Below, one piece after another: positions 8,429-16,453 of a stretch of DNA of 32,390 nucleotides (positions within the stretch are counted from its first letter, which is position 1; each line of letters begins with the position of its first letter). Origin of the DNA: Acidiplasma aeolicum (GTDB lineage Archaea > Thermoplasmatota > Thermoplasmata > Thermoplasmatales > Thermoplasmataceae); assembly GCF_001402945.1 (NCBI RefSeq), contig NZ_LKBG01000264.1, forward strand, positions 1 through 32,390, read 5' to 3'. The notes below the pieces were generated by a model that was not told the DNA's origin, made no database searches, and saw only the letters and a list, made by a program, of their open reading frames with translations. A program made the position numbers and the translations under genes.

Positions 8429-9598
8429 ATGTATACATTAAAATTACCACCAATCGGCGAGGGGATACAGGAAGGAGAAATAGTAAAATGGGATGTTAAG
8501 GAAGGAGATACCATAAAAAAGGATCAGGACATTGTTGAGGTTATGACTGATAAGATTACTGTGAGAATACCTGCCCCGGTATCAGGAAAGATTTCAAAAA
8601 TTCTGGTTCCAGAGGGCAAAACAGTAAATATCGGTGATCCGATAGTCCAGATAGATTCACCGGATGAATCAAATGAGGTAACCACGGAGAATAAACCAGT
8701 GGAGGAACAGCCAAAAACTGAACAGGTATACTCTGTTAATAATGAGAACATACCGTCTGTGAAGGCCACACCATCTGTAAGGGCCTATGCCAGGTCAAAA
8801 AATGTTGATATATTAAAGGTAAAACCAACCGGTCCTGATGGCAGAATAACAAAGGACGATATTGACGCATACCTTAAAAATACCACTGCGCAGAAAACAG
8901 AGGTAAAAAAACCGGAAAATCCTGCTGCAGGTGATGAAATTTTCAATGTAAGTGGCATCAGAAAGGTAATTTTTGATAAAATGACAAAATCAAAACAGAT
9001 AATGCCACATTTCACTGTAACTGATTTTGTGGAAACCCAGGAAATACAAAAAACCATAGAATATTATGCAAAAAAGGAGTATCTGAGTTTTACGTCATTC
9101 TTTGTTAAGGCATGCACCATTGCATTTAAGGATTTTCCAAAATTAAATGCCATATACAATGAGAATGACAAAAATTATACCATTAAAAAGGCATACAATA
9201 TAGGTGTTGCTGTGGACTCACCGTATGGTTTAACTGTTGTGGTGATAAAGGATGCCGATAAAAAGGATTTGTTTACAATCTCAAAGGAAATTAAGGACCT
9301 TGCTGAAAAGGCCAGAAATAATACACTTACACTGGATGAGGTGCGTGGTTCCACATTTTCAATAACCAATATAGGTGCAATAGGCGGTATTATGTCAACA
9401 CCTGTAATAAATTATCCGGAGGTTGCCATACTTGCAGTAAACTCCAGAACAACAGCAATAATCAACAATGAAATGAAAACAGGTCTGTATCTAACCCTGG
9501 CATGTGATCACAGGTTAATCGACGGTGCTGAGGCGGCCAGATATCTTCAGAGGGTAAAGGAAATACTTGAGCACCCCATGGCATTTATTGGTGATTAA
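8429..9598 (+). CDS. Dihydrolipoamide acyltransferase E2, one lipoyl domain
   Basis: E2 is the core of the complex; it carries acyl groups on a lipoyl arm and transfers them to CoA. Domain order over 389 residues: one lipoyl domain (about 1-78) with the modified Lys in VMTDKIT at K42; a linker rich in Glu, Thr and Pro (about 80-112); a peripheral-subunit-binding domain (about 113-150, [14 protein letters not shown] to [10 protein letters not shown]); a second linker; and the catalytic acyltransferase domain (about 168-389), ending with the active-site motif H361-R-L-I-D365-G366. A single lipoyl domain is usual for branched-chain E2. The K42 site is the presumed substrate of the LipB and LipA encoded at the two ends of this operon. 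Confidence 0.96.
   Translation: MYTLKLPPIGEGIQEGEIVKWDVKEGDTIKKDQDIVEVMTDKITVRIPAPVSGKISKILVPEGKTVNIGDPIVQIDSPDESNEVTTENKPVEEQPKTEQVYSVNNENIPSVKATPSVRAYARSKNVDILKVKPTGPDGRITKDDIDAYLKNTTAQKTEVKKPENPAAGDEIFNVSGIRKVIFDKMTKSKQIMPHFTVTDFVETQEIQKTIEYYAKKEYLSFTSFFVKACTIAFKDFPKLNAIYNENDKNYTIKKAYNIGVAVDSPYGLTVVVIKDADKKDLFTISKEIKDLAEKARNNTLTLDEVRGSTFSITNIGAIGGIMSTPVINYPEVAILAVNSRTTAIINNEMKTGLYLTLACDHRLIDGAEAARYLQRVKEILEHPMAFIGD
9590..9595 (+). promoter_or_regulatory. Shine-Dalgarno site of E3
   Basis: GGTGAT at the very end of E2 lies five bases before the E3 ATG at 9601, the same register as in E1beta. Confidence 0.65.
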
Positions 9599-9600
9599 AA

Positions 9601-10887
9601 ATGGATTATGAGGTAATAATTCTTGGTGCAGGTGCAGGTGGTTATCTTGCTGCCCTGCATCTGGCCAAAAAAAAGAAAAAGGTTCTTATTATTGAGAAAG
9701 AGAAATTCGGTGGTGAATGCCTAAACTATGGGTGCATACCATCAAAGGCATTAATAGAACTCTCTGAAAATATATTTTACCTAAAAAATATGCCTGGCAT
9801 GACCCTTGATTATAAACTCAACATGAAGGACTGGCAGGCATGGAAAGATTCAATGATAAAGAAAATTACAGGCGGTGCTGAGGGTGCATGCAAGGCCAGC
9901 GGCGCCACTGTGCTTTACGGGGAGGGAAAAATAGTCAATAAAAATACGGTTAATGTAGATGGTAAAAATTATACTGCAGATTATTTAATTCTTGATACCG
10001 GTTCTGTACCTGTAAAAATAAAAGGTATAGATGATGTTTATTATAACCGTGAAATTCTCGCAATAGACCATATACCAGAAACACTTGTTGTTATTGGTGG
10101 CGGTTATATAGGCATTGAGATGGGTACGGCATTCAGGAAACTTGGTTCTGATGTATATATTGTTGAAATGAAGGATAGGATACTTCCTGAGGTTGATGAA
10201 TATCTTTCTAGGGCAGTTGATAAAAGGCTCAGAGATCTTGGAATAAAAATTTTAACCAGTAGCAGGGTTCTTGGTGTGAAAAAGAACAAGAATTATACTG
10301 TAAAAATAGAAAATTCCGGCGATATAATTGCGGAAACCGTTTTAATGGCCGTTGGCAGAATGCCAAATACACAGGGATATGGCCTAGAAAACCTCAATCT
10401 TGAAATGGATGGGCGGTTTATAAAAACGGACCAGCATAAAAGAACAAGTGTGGATAATGTTTATGCCATAGGCGATGTTTCAGGAATGCCCATGCTTGCA
10501 CATAAGGCATTTTATGATGCCTATGTTGCATCTGAAAATATTCTTGGCAATGATACAGTGGTGGATTATAAATCCATGCCAATGGTGGTTTATACAGACC
10601 CGGAAATAGCATTTACAGGTAAAACAACAGATAAATATAAGCAGATACCTGCCATGGCAAATCCCAGAACACTGACAATGAACCAGCAGGATGGCTTCTT
10701 TAGGGTATATTACAATGATGATGGGACAATAAGTGGTGCGGGTATCGCAGCGCCAAGATCCTCAGAGATTATAGCTGAAATTGGGCTGGCCGTTGAATCT
10801 GGTTTAACACTGGATGATATGTTTATGACCGTACATCCCCATCCCACGGTATCTGAGGGCATTAAGGATGCATGCGAAAATGATTAA
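9601..10887 (+). CDS. lpdA: Dihydrolipoamide dehydrogenase E3
   Basis: E3 reoxidises the lipoyl arm with FAD and NAD+. Evidence: an N-terminal FAD Rossmann motif GAGAGG (9-14); a redox disulfide C40/C45 in [13 protein letters not shown]; a second Rossmann motif [10 protein letters not shown] followed by IVE, an acidic residue that favours NAD over NADP; the FAD motif VYAIGDVSG; and the catalytic His-Glu pair H414/E419 in HPHPTVSEG. At 428 residues it is about 30-40 shorter than typical E3, with loops trimmed in the interface domain around [12 protein letters not shown]. It begins two bases after E2, and its last eight bases overlap the lipB start. Confidence 0.96.
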   Translation: MDYEVIILGAGAGGYLAALHLAKKKKKVLIIEKEKFGGECLNYGCIPSKALIELSENIFYLKNMPGMTLDYKLNMKDWQAWKDSMIKKITGGAEGACKASGATVLYGEGKIVNKNTVNVDGKNYTADYLILDTGSVPVKIKGIDDVYYNREILAIDHIPETLVVIGGGYIGIEMGTAFRKLGSDVYIVEMKDRILPEVDEYLSRAVDKRLRDLGIKILTSSRVLGVKKNKNYTVKIENSGDIIAETVLMAVGRMPNTQGYGLENLNLEMDGRFIKTDQHKRTSVDNVYAIGDVSGMPMLAHKAFYDAYVASENILGNDTVVDYKSMPMVVYTDPEIAFTGKTTDKYKQIPAMANPRTLTMNQQDGFFRVYYNDDGTISGAGIAAPRSSEIIAEIGLAVESGLTLDDMFMTVHPHPTVSEGIKDACEND

Positions 10888-11518
10888 TTATTATATTGAT
10901 TTAAAACGCATGGATTATGAGAAATGCCTTCGATTACAGTACCACCTTGTGGAATTAAGAAAAAATGATAAAATACCAAATACCGCACTTTTTGTTGAGC
11001 ATAACAGCATATACACCATAGGAAGAAAGGCAGACCCAAAAAACTATGAAAATGTTAATGTATATAAAACTGACAGGGGTGGCGATGTTACATATCATGG
11101 CCCCGGCCAGATAGTAAATTATTTTATCTTCGATGTAAATATTGATGGCAGGAGGGAAATCAGGAAATTCCTTGAAAATATTGAAAATGCATACATTAAG
11201 ATGCTGGGTTCCTTTGGGTATTCGGCCATGCTGGATGAGGAGCCCGGTATATGGATAGAAACTGAAAAGGGAAAAAAGAAGGTTGCCTCAATTGGACTCG
11301 CAGTAAAAGATAATATTTCATATCACGGTATTGCCCTAAATATAGGACAGGAGGCTGTCAATGGCTTTAATCTAATAAACCCCTGTGGACTTGATAACAG
11401 CGTTATGTCCTATGTTGATATACCAAGAGATAAGGCCATAGAGGCAATAGTTTCGTCACTGGCTGACTACTTTGGGGAATTCCAGAAAATAAATATAGAC
11501 GACATCAAATTATTATAA
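10880..11518 (+). CDS. lipB: Octanoyl/lipoyl-protein transferase
   Basis: LipB moves an octanoyl group onto the lipoyl-domain Lys before LipA adds sulfur. The family signature [14 protein letters not shown] is present, as are the catalytic Lys in KKVASIG (K134) and the catalytic Cys in NPCG. Counting from ATG 10880 that Cys is residue 169, the same number as in E. coli LipB. An in-frame ATG at 10868 would add four residues. I prefer 10880 because the 8-base overlap with the E3 stop (ATGATTAA) mirrors the lipA/E1alpha junction. It is the last gene of the operon. The bacterial donor is octanoyl-ACP; archaea generally lack ACP-based fatty-acid synthesis, so the donor here is unknown. Confidence 0.93.
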   Translation: MINYYIDLKRMDYEKCLRLQYHLVELRKNDKIPNTALFVEHNSIYTIGRKADPKNYENVNVYKTDRGGDVTYHGPGQIVNYFIFDVNIDGRREIRKFLENIENAYIKMLGSFGYSAMLDEEPGIWIETEKGKKKVASIGLAVKDNISYHGIALNIGQEAVNGFNLINPCGLDNSVMSYVDIPRDKAIEAIVSSLADYFGEFQKINIDDIKLL

Positions 11519-11563
11519 AAGCCATAAGGTCTACATTTAAGAAATAATTTATATATAATATTT

Positions 11564-12097
11564 CTATGAGGTTCTTTTAATATCCCAAATTCTCTCCTCA
11601 ATGCCAAGCCTTTTGTTCGATGCAAGTGCATGCATAAAAAGAAGTGATGAAAGTCTGTTTAAATAAATTAAAATATATTTATTTACCTGCATTTTCTTGG
11701 ATACATATACTGCAAGCCTTTCTGTTCTTCTGGCAACGGCCCTTGCCATATGAAGTGAAACTGCGGAAATATCACCATCTGGAACAATAAAAAGGTGTAT
11801 TTTACCAATTTCTTCACGGTATTTTTTCACAGATTCCTCAAGCCACCTTACATCCTCATCCTTAATTGTTCTGTGGGTGCTTTCTGCAGTTATATCCTCA
11901 CCAATAACAAAGATGTCGTTCTGAATTTTTTTTAGATCATTTTTTATGTCTTCCCATTTTGAATTTATGAGGGCAAAACCAACAAATGTGTTTAATTCAT
12001 CAAGGGTTCCCTCGAGGTCCACCATGGGGGAATCCTTACCAACCCTTATTCTCAGGCCGGTATCGGTTTCCCCGGAATCGCCACGTCTTGTAAACAT
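11564..12097 (-). CDS. ATP:cob(I)alamin adenosyltransferase, PduO/MMAB type
   Basis: This enzyme transfers the adenosyl group of ATP to cob(I)alamin to make coenzyme B12. The 177-residue trimer-type protein has the N-terminal ATP motif TRRGDSGETDT, the core VDLEGTLDELNTFVGFA, the conserved RRTER stretch and YLNRLSSLLF near the C terminus. The T. acidophilum homologue (Ta1434) is structurally characterised, and in that genome it lies next to the 2-oxoacid dehydrogenase genes. Here it is convergent with that operon, 45 bases away. An AT-rich TTTAATATT at 12120-12128 is about 27 bases before the ATG, suggesting its own leaderless message. A B12 requirement for methylmalonyl-CoA mutase or ribonucleotide reductase is a plausible use. 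Confidence 0.95.
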   Translation of the reverse strand: MFTRRGDSGETDTGLRIRVGKDSPMVDLEGTLDELNTFVGFALINSKWEDIKNDLKKIQNDIFVIGEDITAESTHRTIKDEDVRWLEESVKKYREEIGKIHLFIVPDGDISAVSLHMARAVARRTERLAVYVSKKMQVNKYILIYLNRLSSLLFMHALASNKRLGIEERIWDIKRTS

Positions 12098-12174
12098 AAT
12101 AGCATATAATATGCACAGATTTAATATTTTTTAGTTTTAATTTTGACAAAAATATATATAAATAATAATATTTT

Positions 12175-12348
12175 TTATTCTTTTCTTTTTATGGTAATTG
12201 GTATAACATTGTTATTAAATTCACACATTGCAATTTCAATGGGATCAATGATGTCAGGGGAAATATCTATAATCACAGGTGCACCCATTGCAATTTGCAA
12301 TGCCCTGGCACCAATTATTCTCGCCTTTTCAAATTTTGTCAACATCAT
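12175..12348 (-). CDS. rpoK: DNA-directed RNA polymerase subunit K (Rpo6, RPB6/omega homologue)
   Basis: This small assembly subunit of archaeal RNA polymerase is easily missed because of its size. It contains the family signature KFEKARIIGARALQIAMGAP, followed by DPIEIAMCEFNNN and the C-terminal VIPITIKRK. Of the in-frame ATGs (12357, 12348, 12345) I prefer 12348 or 12345: a TATA-like TATTTAAT at 12374-12381 predicts transcription from about 12352, which would exclude 12357, and family members start only a few residues before the KFEKAR motif. It lies between metG and the adenosyltransferase gene, all on the minus strand with gaps of about 80 bases. Confidence 0.93.
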   Translation of the reverse strand: MMLTKFEKARIIGARALQIAMGAPVIIDISPDIIDPIEIAMCEFNNNVIPITIKRKE

Positions 12349-12433
12349 AAAAATCATTTAAAGCATAAACTGTATTAAATAATATTACATAAATGTTTCG
12401 AATATTATGATAAATATATATTATTTTTATAAA

Positions 12434-14080
12434 TTAATTGTTAATAACCTCGCCAAAATCAAGTTTTGTAAATGGTGGATTCTGTTTTTTTATTGCAAAT
12501 TCATCTATTGAAAGTAATTTTTCAAATGTACTGCCCTCTATTTTCACTGTATTATTTATCATTGACCAAACCTCAGAGGCACCCGTTGGGACATATGGAT
12601 AAATCATTAATATGAGGTACTGTGCGATCTTTAATGATGTATAAAGTATATCATTGCATTCCTCCTTATTCTCTTTTATTATCTTCCATGGCTGCGCGTT
12701 ATTAAAATACTGATTTGCGGATATAACCAGTTCAAGCCATATTTGAAGGCCCCTCTTTATATGTATTTCATATAACTCCTGGCTGTACTGATCAAATTTT
12801 TCCTTAAACATATCAAGGATTTTTTTATTTTCCCCGGATAACTTTTCAGGTTTATGTATGCTTAACTTATTTTTATCAATAAAGCTTATAAGCCTGTAAA
12901 TATAATTGCCAAACTTGTCCACCAGTTCCGAATTAACCTTGTCCTGAAATTCCCTCATGGAAAAATCAGAATCCCCTGTTTCAGGGAGTATTGATGCCAT
13001 ATAATATCTTAATGAGTTTTTATCCGCTATCTTTAAAATTTCATTTACAGTAAAACCTATGCCCCTGCTTTTAGAAAACTGTTCACCCTGGAATCTGAGA
13101 TACTCATTTGCCGGAACATTATAAGGTAGATTATAATCTCCATGGGCTATTAGCATTGCAGGCCAGATAATTGTATGAAATGGTATGTTATCCTTGCCAA
13201 TAAAATAATATGATTTTATATTCTTATCAAGCCAGAATGATTTCCAGTATTCAGGGTTGCCAATTTCCGTGGAATATTCCCTTGCACCTGTGATATAGCC
13301 TATTAAAGCCTCAAACCAGACATATATTTTTTTATGTTCATAACCATTTATTGGTATTGGGACACCCCAGTCAAGATCCCTTGTAATTGCCCGTGGCTTG
13401 AGACCATCACTTACAAAATTCTTTGTATATTTTAACACATTTGGTTTCCAAAAATCCTTGGTACCAAGGTATTCAAGAAGTGAGTCCTGAAGTTTATTTA
13501 GCATTAAAAAATAATGCTCTGTTTCCCTGAATTCTGGCCTTTCCCCACCAATTTTGCACACAGGATCAATAAGTTCTATTGGGTCAAGTGTACGTCCACA
13601 GTTATCACACTGGTCGCCCCTGGCCTCCTTATAACCACAGTATGGGCATGTTCCCTCTATATACCTGTCCGGCATAAACCTATTTGATTTTCTGCAGTAT
13701 GGTGATACCATATATCTTTTTTCAAGAAATCCCTTCTCCAGAAGGTTCATAAAAAATTCATCAACGTCCTTAACATGTTCAGCGTCTGTTGTTCTTGTAA
13801 ATTTATCGAAGATAATATCAACATTTCTGAATGTTTCCATATGTTCTGAATGATATTTATCTGCTATTTCCTGTGGTCTTTTATTATTTTTTTCGGCTGT
13901 TATTGTAATGGGAGTGCCGTATTCATCACTGCCAGATATGAACATTACCTCTGTACCCGATAACCTGCTGAAACGTACAAATATATCCGCACCAAGATAT
14001 GCACCTGCCAGATGTCCGAGATGCAGTGGCCCGTTGGCATAGGGTAATGCACAGTTAACCATAATTTTTTGTTCATTCAT
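12434..14080 (-). CDS. metG: Methionyl-tRNA synthetase
   Basis: This class I synthetase charges tRNA(Met). The HIGH-type motif is HLGH (20-23), the KMSKS-type motif is FSKSRG, and IKSYYFIGKDNIPFHTIIWP is cut here to its key parts: FIGKDN and HTIIWPA. One zinc knuckle is complete (C145, C148, C158, C161 in CPYC...CDNC). The second, which in many archaeal and bacterial enzymes has four Cys, keeps C129 and C175 but has Ser at 132 and Gly at 178, so it probably binds no zinc. At 548 residues it ends after the anticodon-binding helical domain and lacks the C-terminal EMAP/Trbp111-like domain, as is common in archaea where that domain is separate or absent. Confidence 0.96.
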   Translation of the reverse strand: MNEQKIMVNCALPYANGPLHLGHLAGAYLGADIFVRFSRLSGTEVMFISGSDEYGTPITITAEKNNKRPQEIADKYHSEHMETFRNVDIIFDKFTRTTDAEHVKDVDEFFMNLLEKGFLEKRYMVSPYCRKSNRFMPDRYIEGTCPYCGYKEARGDQCDNCGRTLDPIELIDPVCKIGGERPEFRETEHYFLMLNKLQDSLLEYLGTKDFWKPNVLKYTKNFVSDGLKPRAITRDLDWGVPIPINGYEHKKIYVWFEALIGYITGAREYSTEIGNPEYWKSFWLDKNIKSYYFIGKDNIPFHTIIWPAMLIAHGDYNLPYNVPANEYLRFQGEQFSKSRGIGFTVNEILKIADKNSLRYYMASILPETGDSDFSMREFQDKVNSELVDKFGNYIYRLISFIDKNKLSIHKPEKLSGENKKILDMFKEKFDQYSQELYEIHIKRGLQIWLELVISANQYFNNAQPWKIIKENKEECNDILYTSLKIAQYLILMIYPYVPTGASEVWSMINNTVKIEGSTFEKLLSIDEFAIKKQNPPFTKLDFGEVINN

Positions 14081-14166
14081 TGCAACTATATAATAAAATG
14101 AAATTTAACTTTTTATTAATAAAAAATGCAGCGTATTTATATTTTTAAAAAATTTATGTGCATGAA

Positions 14167-15228
14167 TTATATTTTTCCTGACCTAGCAAAGCTCATTTTT
14201 GCAAGATTTCTTGATACGTTTTTATAGTATGTATTTCCATTTAATATCTGTTTATAAAAATCAATGGCAATATCATAATCATGTATGTTAACAGGCTTTG
14301 GGACTCCATCCTTACCGCCCAGACAGAATGAGAACTTAACAGGATCTGTAAATGAGGGTTTATCGCCATATACAAGTTCAGCAAGATATGACAGAGCCCT
14401 AATGGTGGATTTATCCACCCCTTTTATGTTTATTAGTTCTCCAAAGTTATCAGGATTGTATTCATAAAGCATCTTCATTTTTTCCCAGTTTATCTTAAAA
14501 TTTAAATCAAGAACGGGGCGTGATTCCATGTAATTATCAAGTGTTCTCTGTCTCATATAGTTAACTGGATTCTCCTTAATCAATGAAATAATATCCTTCC
14601 TATTCTGCTCACTTTTTGACGTTGAAAGATCAAGTATGTTTGAATTTTCAAAACCGGCAATTCCATTCCTTTTATCGCTGTAAAAATCGATATTATTTTT
14701 AATCCAGTGATAGCGCCTGGCCAGACCAATTTTTTGATTCATGCCCTGGTTAATAACAGCATAATTGCCATTATAATCCAGAATAATAAACTGCATGTAA
14801 AGATCAAATCCATCCTGAAGAACCTTATTGTCTATTTTTCCAATAATCCTTGAATCCTCACGGATCTTAGATAAAATGCCTGATTTAATATTCCCATCCT
14901 GTTCAAGTTTATCAAATTCCTCTCTAATAGAGTTTAGATGCCTGCCCTTCCCTCCCAGGATTTTAACCTCATCCTTTTTATTTAGATATTCCTTAAGTGC
15001 ACTCAGCGTTGCAGTGGTTGTACCACTCGAATTCCAGTCAAAGCCTATGGCAAGTGAAAGTGAGTGAAACCAGAATGGATCGGCAAGTTTTTCAAGGAAA
15101 AAATCTGTGCTATAATTTTCTATCATAATATCTGATATTATGCCACCAAGCTCAACCATTCTTTTATAAAGGTATTCAGGCGGGTGGCCATAGTGAAGCG
15201 GCATTATTGAGCTACCATTATTTCTCAT
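14167..15228 (-). CDS. DUF763 family protein
   Basis: The 353-residue protein matches the DUF763 layout: a start of the form M-R-x-x-G then MPLHYGHPPEYLYKRM (9-24), DPFWFHSLSLAIGFDWNSSG (50-69), TTATLSALKEYL, and LGGKGR (91-96). A C-terminal helix-hairpin-helix-like stretch reads ELINIKGVDKSTIRALSYL, a feature often associated with nucleic-acid binding. The biochemical function is not established to my knowledge; a nucleic-acid role is inference from this motif. A TATA-like AATATATTA at 15252-15260 lies about 27 bases before the ATG, so this start fits both the family alignment and a leaderless message. Confidence 0.85.
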   Translation of the reverse strand: MRNNGSSIMPLHYGHPPEYLYKRMVELGGIISDIMIENYSTDFFLEKLADPFWFHSLSLAIGFDWNSSGTTTATLSALKEYLNKKDEVKILGGKGRHLNSIREEFDKLEQDGNIKSGILSKIREDSRIIGKIDNKVLQDGFDLYMQFIILDYNGNYAVINQGMNQKIGLARRYHWIKNNIDFYSDKRNGIAGFENSNILDLSTSKSEQNRKDIISLIKENPVNYMRQRTLDNYMESRPVLDLNFKINWEKMKMLYEYNPDNFGELINIKGVDKSTIRALSYLAELVYGDKPSFTDPVKFSFCLGGKDGVPKPVNIHDYDIAIDFYKQILNGNTYYKNVSRNLAKMSFARSGKI

Positions 15229-15251
15229 TATAGATAAATATGAATATTAAC

Positions 15252-15260
15252 AATATATTA
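15252..15260 (-). promoter_or_regulatory. TATA box of the DUF763 gene
   Basis: On the minus strand the element reads TAATATATT and is centred about 28 bases upstream of the start codon at 15228. Confidence 0.45.
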
Positions 15261-15357
15261 TTTTCCATAGCGATTTATAAAAGTTTTTGAAAGGTTTATT
15301 TATAAAAATAAATGAAATTCTTTTTGTTTTTATAATTTTTATATTTAAACATATAAT

Positions 15358-15373
15358 GAGATTTTTTAATCTC
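15358..15373. terminator. Small hairpin between the CoaD fusion and DUF763 genes
   Basis: GAGATT and AATCTC pair perfectly around a TTTT loop, 17 bases beyond the stop of the CoaD-NTPase gene. T-rich stretches follow on either side. It could mark the end of that transcript, but the stem is short. Confidence 0.25.
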
Positions 15374-15389
15374 TGGTAAATTGGTATTT

Positions 15390-16376
15390 TTATTTCATCC
15401 ATCTAAAATCAAATATATTATAAAGGTCCGGCCTGAATCTCACTATAAAGGCATTTCTAATGGATTCCATTATAAGGTCATACCTTTTTATATTGTAATT
15501 TGATATTAAACCTATAATACCCTCCCTTTTACCGATATCAGGTATATTATATATCTCCTTTATTGCATCGGATACGGACAGGCCTGACCTTACCACATCA
15601 ACAATATCTTCAGGCAGTTCAAATCCACTGCTTACGCCTGTGGTTATTCTGCTATAACGGTCTATTACAGCACAGTAATGGAAATCATAATAAACATTGT
15701 TTATTTTATTATAAAACAATCCAGATTCTATGCCAATGGAATAATCATTATCCCTTAAACCCTTCATGGCACGGAGCCTTGCGAGCCTTGGCGTATCGTC
15801 ACCGTATGGCTGATCTGTATCGGTTTCATACTCATGATTCTCAATAACATCAAAATTTTTCATGAATTTATTTAAAAAATCCCTAAGCGCCATTGTTTTT
15901 AAACTATTATTTGTGGATATTGAGATTTTAATTGGATTTTTCCTCTTGCCTGTTCTTGTTATTTCACCATATTCAATTCTTGTGGAGCTAATTGGAAAAA
16001 AATCCTCTGCCAGAACAAAGGGCACCTTAATTATGTTTAATGGCCTCATATTCATTTCATTGCGTTTATTATTAATATAAATCGCGGTTGAATATGTTTC
16101 CGGAGAAACAATGAGATTTGCCTCTTTTATTTTTAATGTCTCGCCAAATTTATCATTTAGTTCATGAATTTCGTAATTATCTGTATATTTATCCATAAAT
16201 TTTTTTAGCCTTTTTAGCCTTGTTCGATATTTTATTATAAATTCCTTGTTTCCAATGACATAATCATCACTGGTAAGGCCTATAATCACCCTGCATCCGG
16301 TATCTATTGCTGTTCTGAGCATTAATTCATGGCCCTTATGAAAATGGTTAAAGGTGCCACCCACCAAAGTATACAT
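15390..16376 (-). CDS. coaD: Bifunctional fusion: phosphopantetheine adenylyltransferase (CoaD, archaeal) + inosine/xanthosine triphosphatase (YjjX/DUF84)
   Basis: Two complete domains in one 328-residue chain. Residues 1 to about 147 are a nucleotidylyltransferase: GGTFNHFHKGH (6-16) holds the HxGH ATP site and ISSTRI (129-134) the second signature; this makes dephospho-CoA in coenzyme A synthesis. Residues about 148-325 resemble the YjjX/DUF84 house-cleaning NTPase: ISISTNNSLKTMALRDFL, DTPRLARLRAM, SIGIESGLFY, TTGVSSGFELPEDIVD, and a GIIGL...YDL end; this family hydrolyses non-canonical ITP/XTP. I recall the same bifunctional arrangement being annotated in Thermoplasma. There is no frameshift at the junction (RTGKRKNPIKI), so this is a true fusion. 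A TATA-like element near 16398-16408 suits a leaderless start. Confidence 0.9.
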   Translation of the reverse strand: MYTLVGGTFNHFHKGHELMLRTAIDTGCRVIIGLTSDDYVIGNKEFIIKYRTRLKRLKKFMDKYTDNYEIHELNDKFGETLKIKEANLIVSPETYSTAIYINNKRNEMNMRPLNIIKVPFVLAEDFFPISSTRIEYGEITRTGKRKNPIKISISTNNSLKTMALRDFLNKFMKNFDVIENHEYETDTDQPYGDDTPRLARLRAMKGLRDNDYSIGIESGLFYNKINNVYYDFHYCAVIDRYSRITTGVSSGFELPEDIVDVVRSGLSVSDAIKEIYNIPDIGKREGIIGLISNYNIKRYDLIMESIRNAFIVRFRPDLYNIFDFRWMK

Positions 16377-16453
16377 ATAAGGAAATTAAAAAAACATTAT
16401 TAAAATATCTCTATGTGACATTTAACTCCATCCAATATTTTAAAATTTAAAGA

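Noticed and set aside
12143-12361. A 72-codon plus-strand frame with hydrophobic start
   Set aside because: The opposite strand encodes RpoK with an unmistakable family signature; the plus-strand frame is its shadow.
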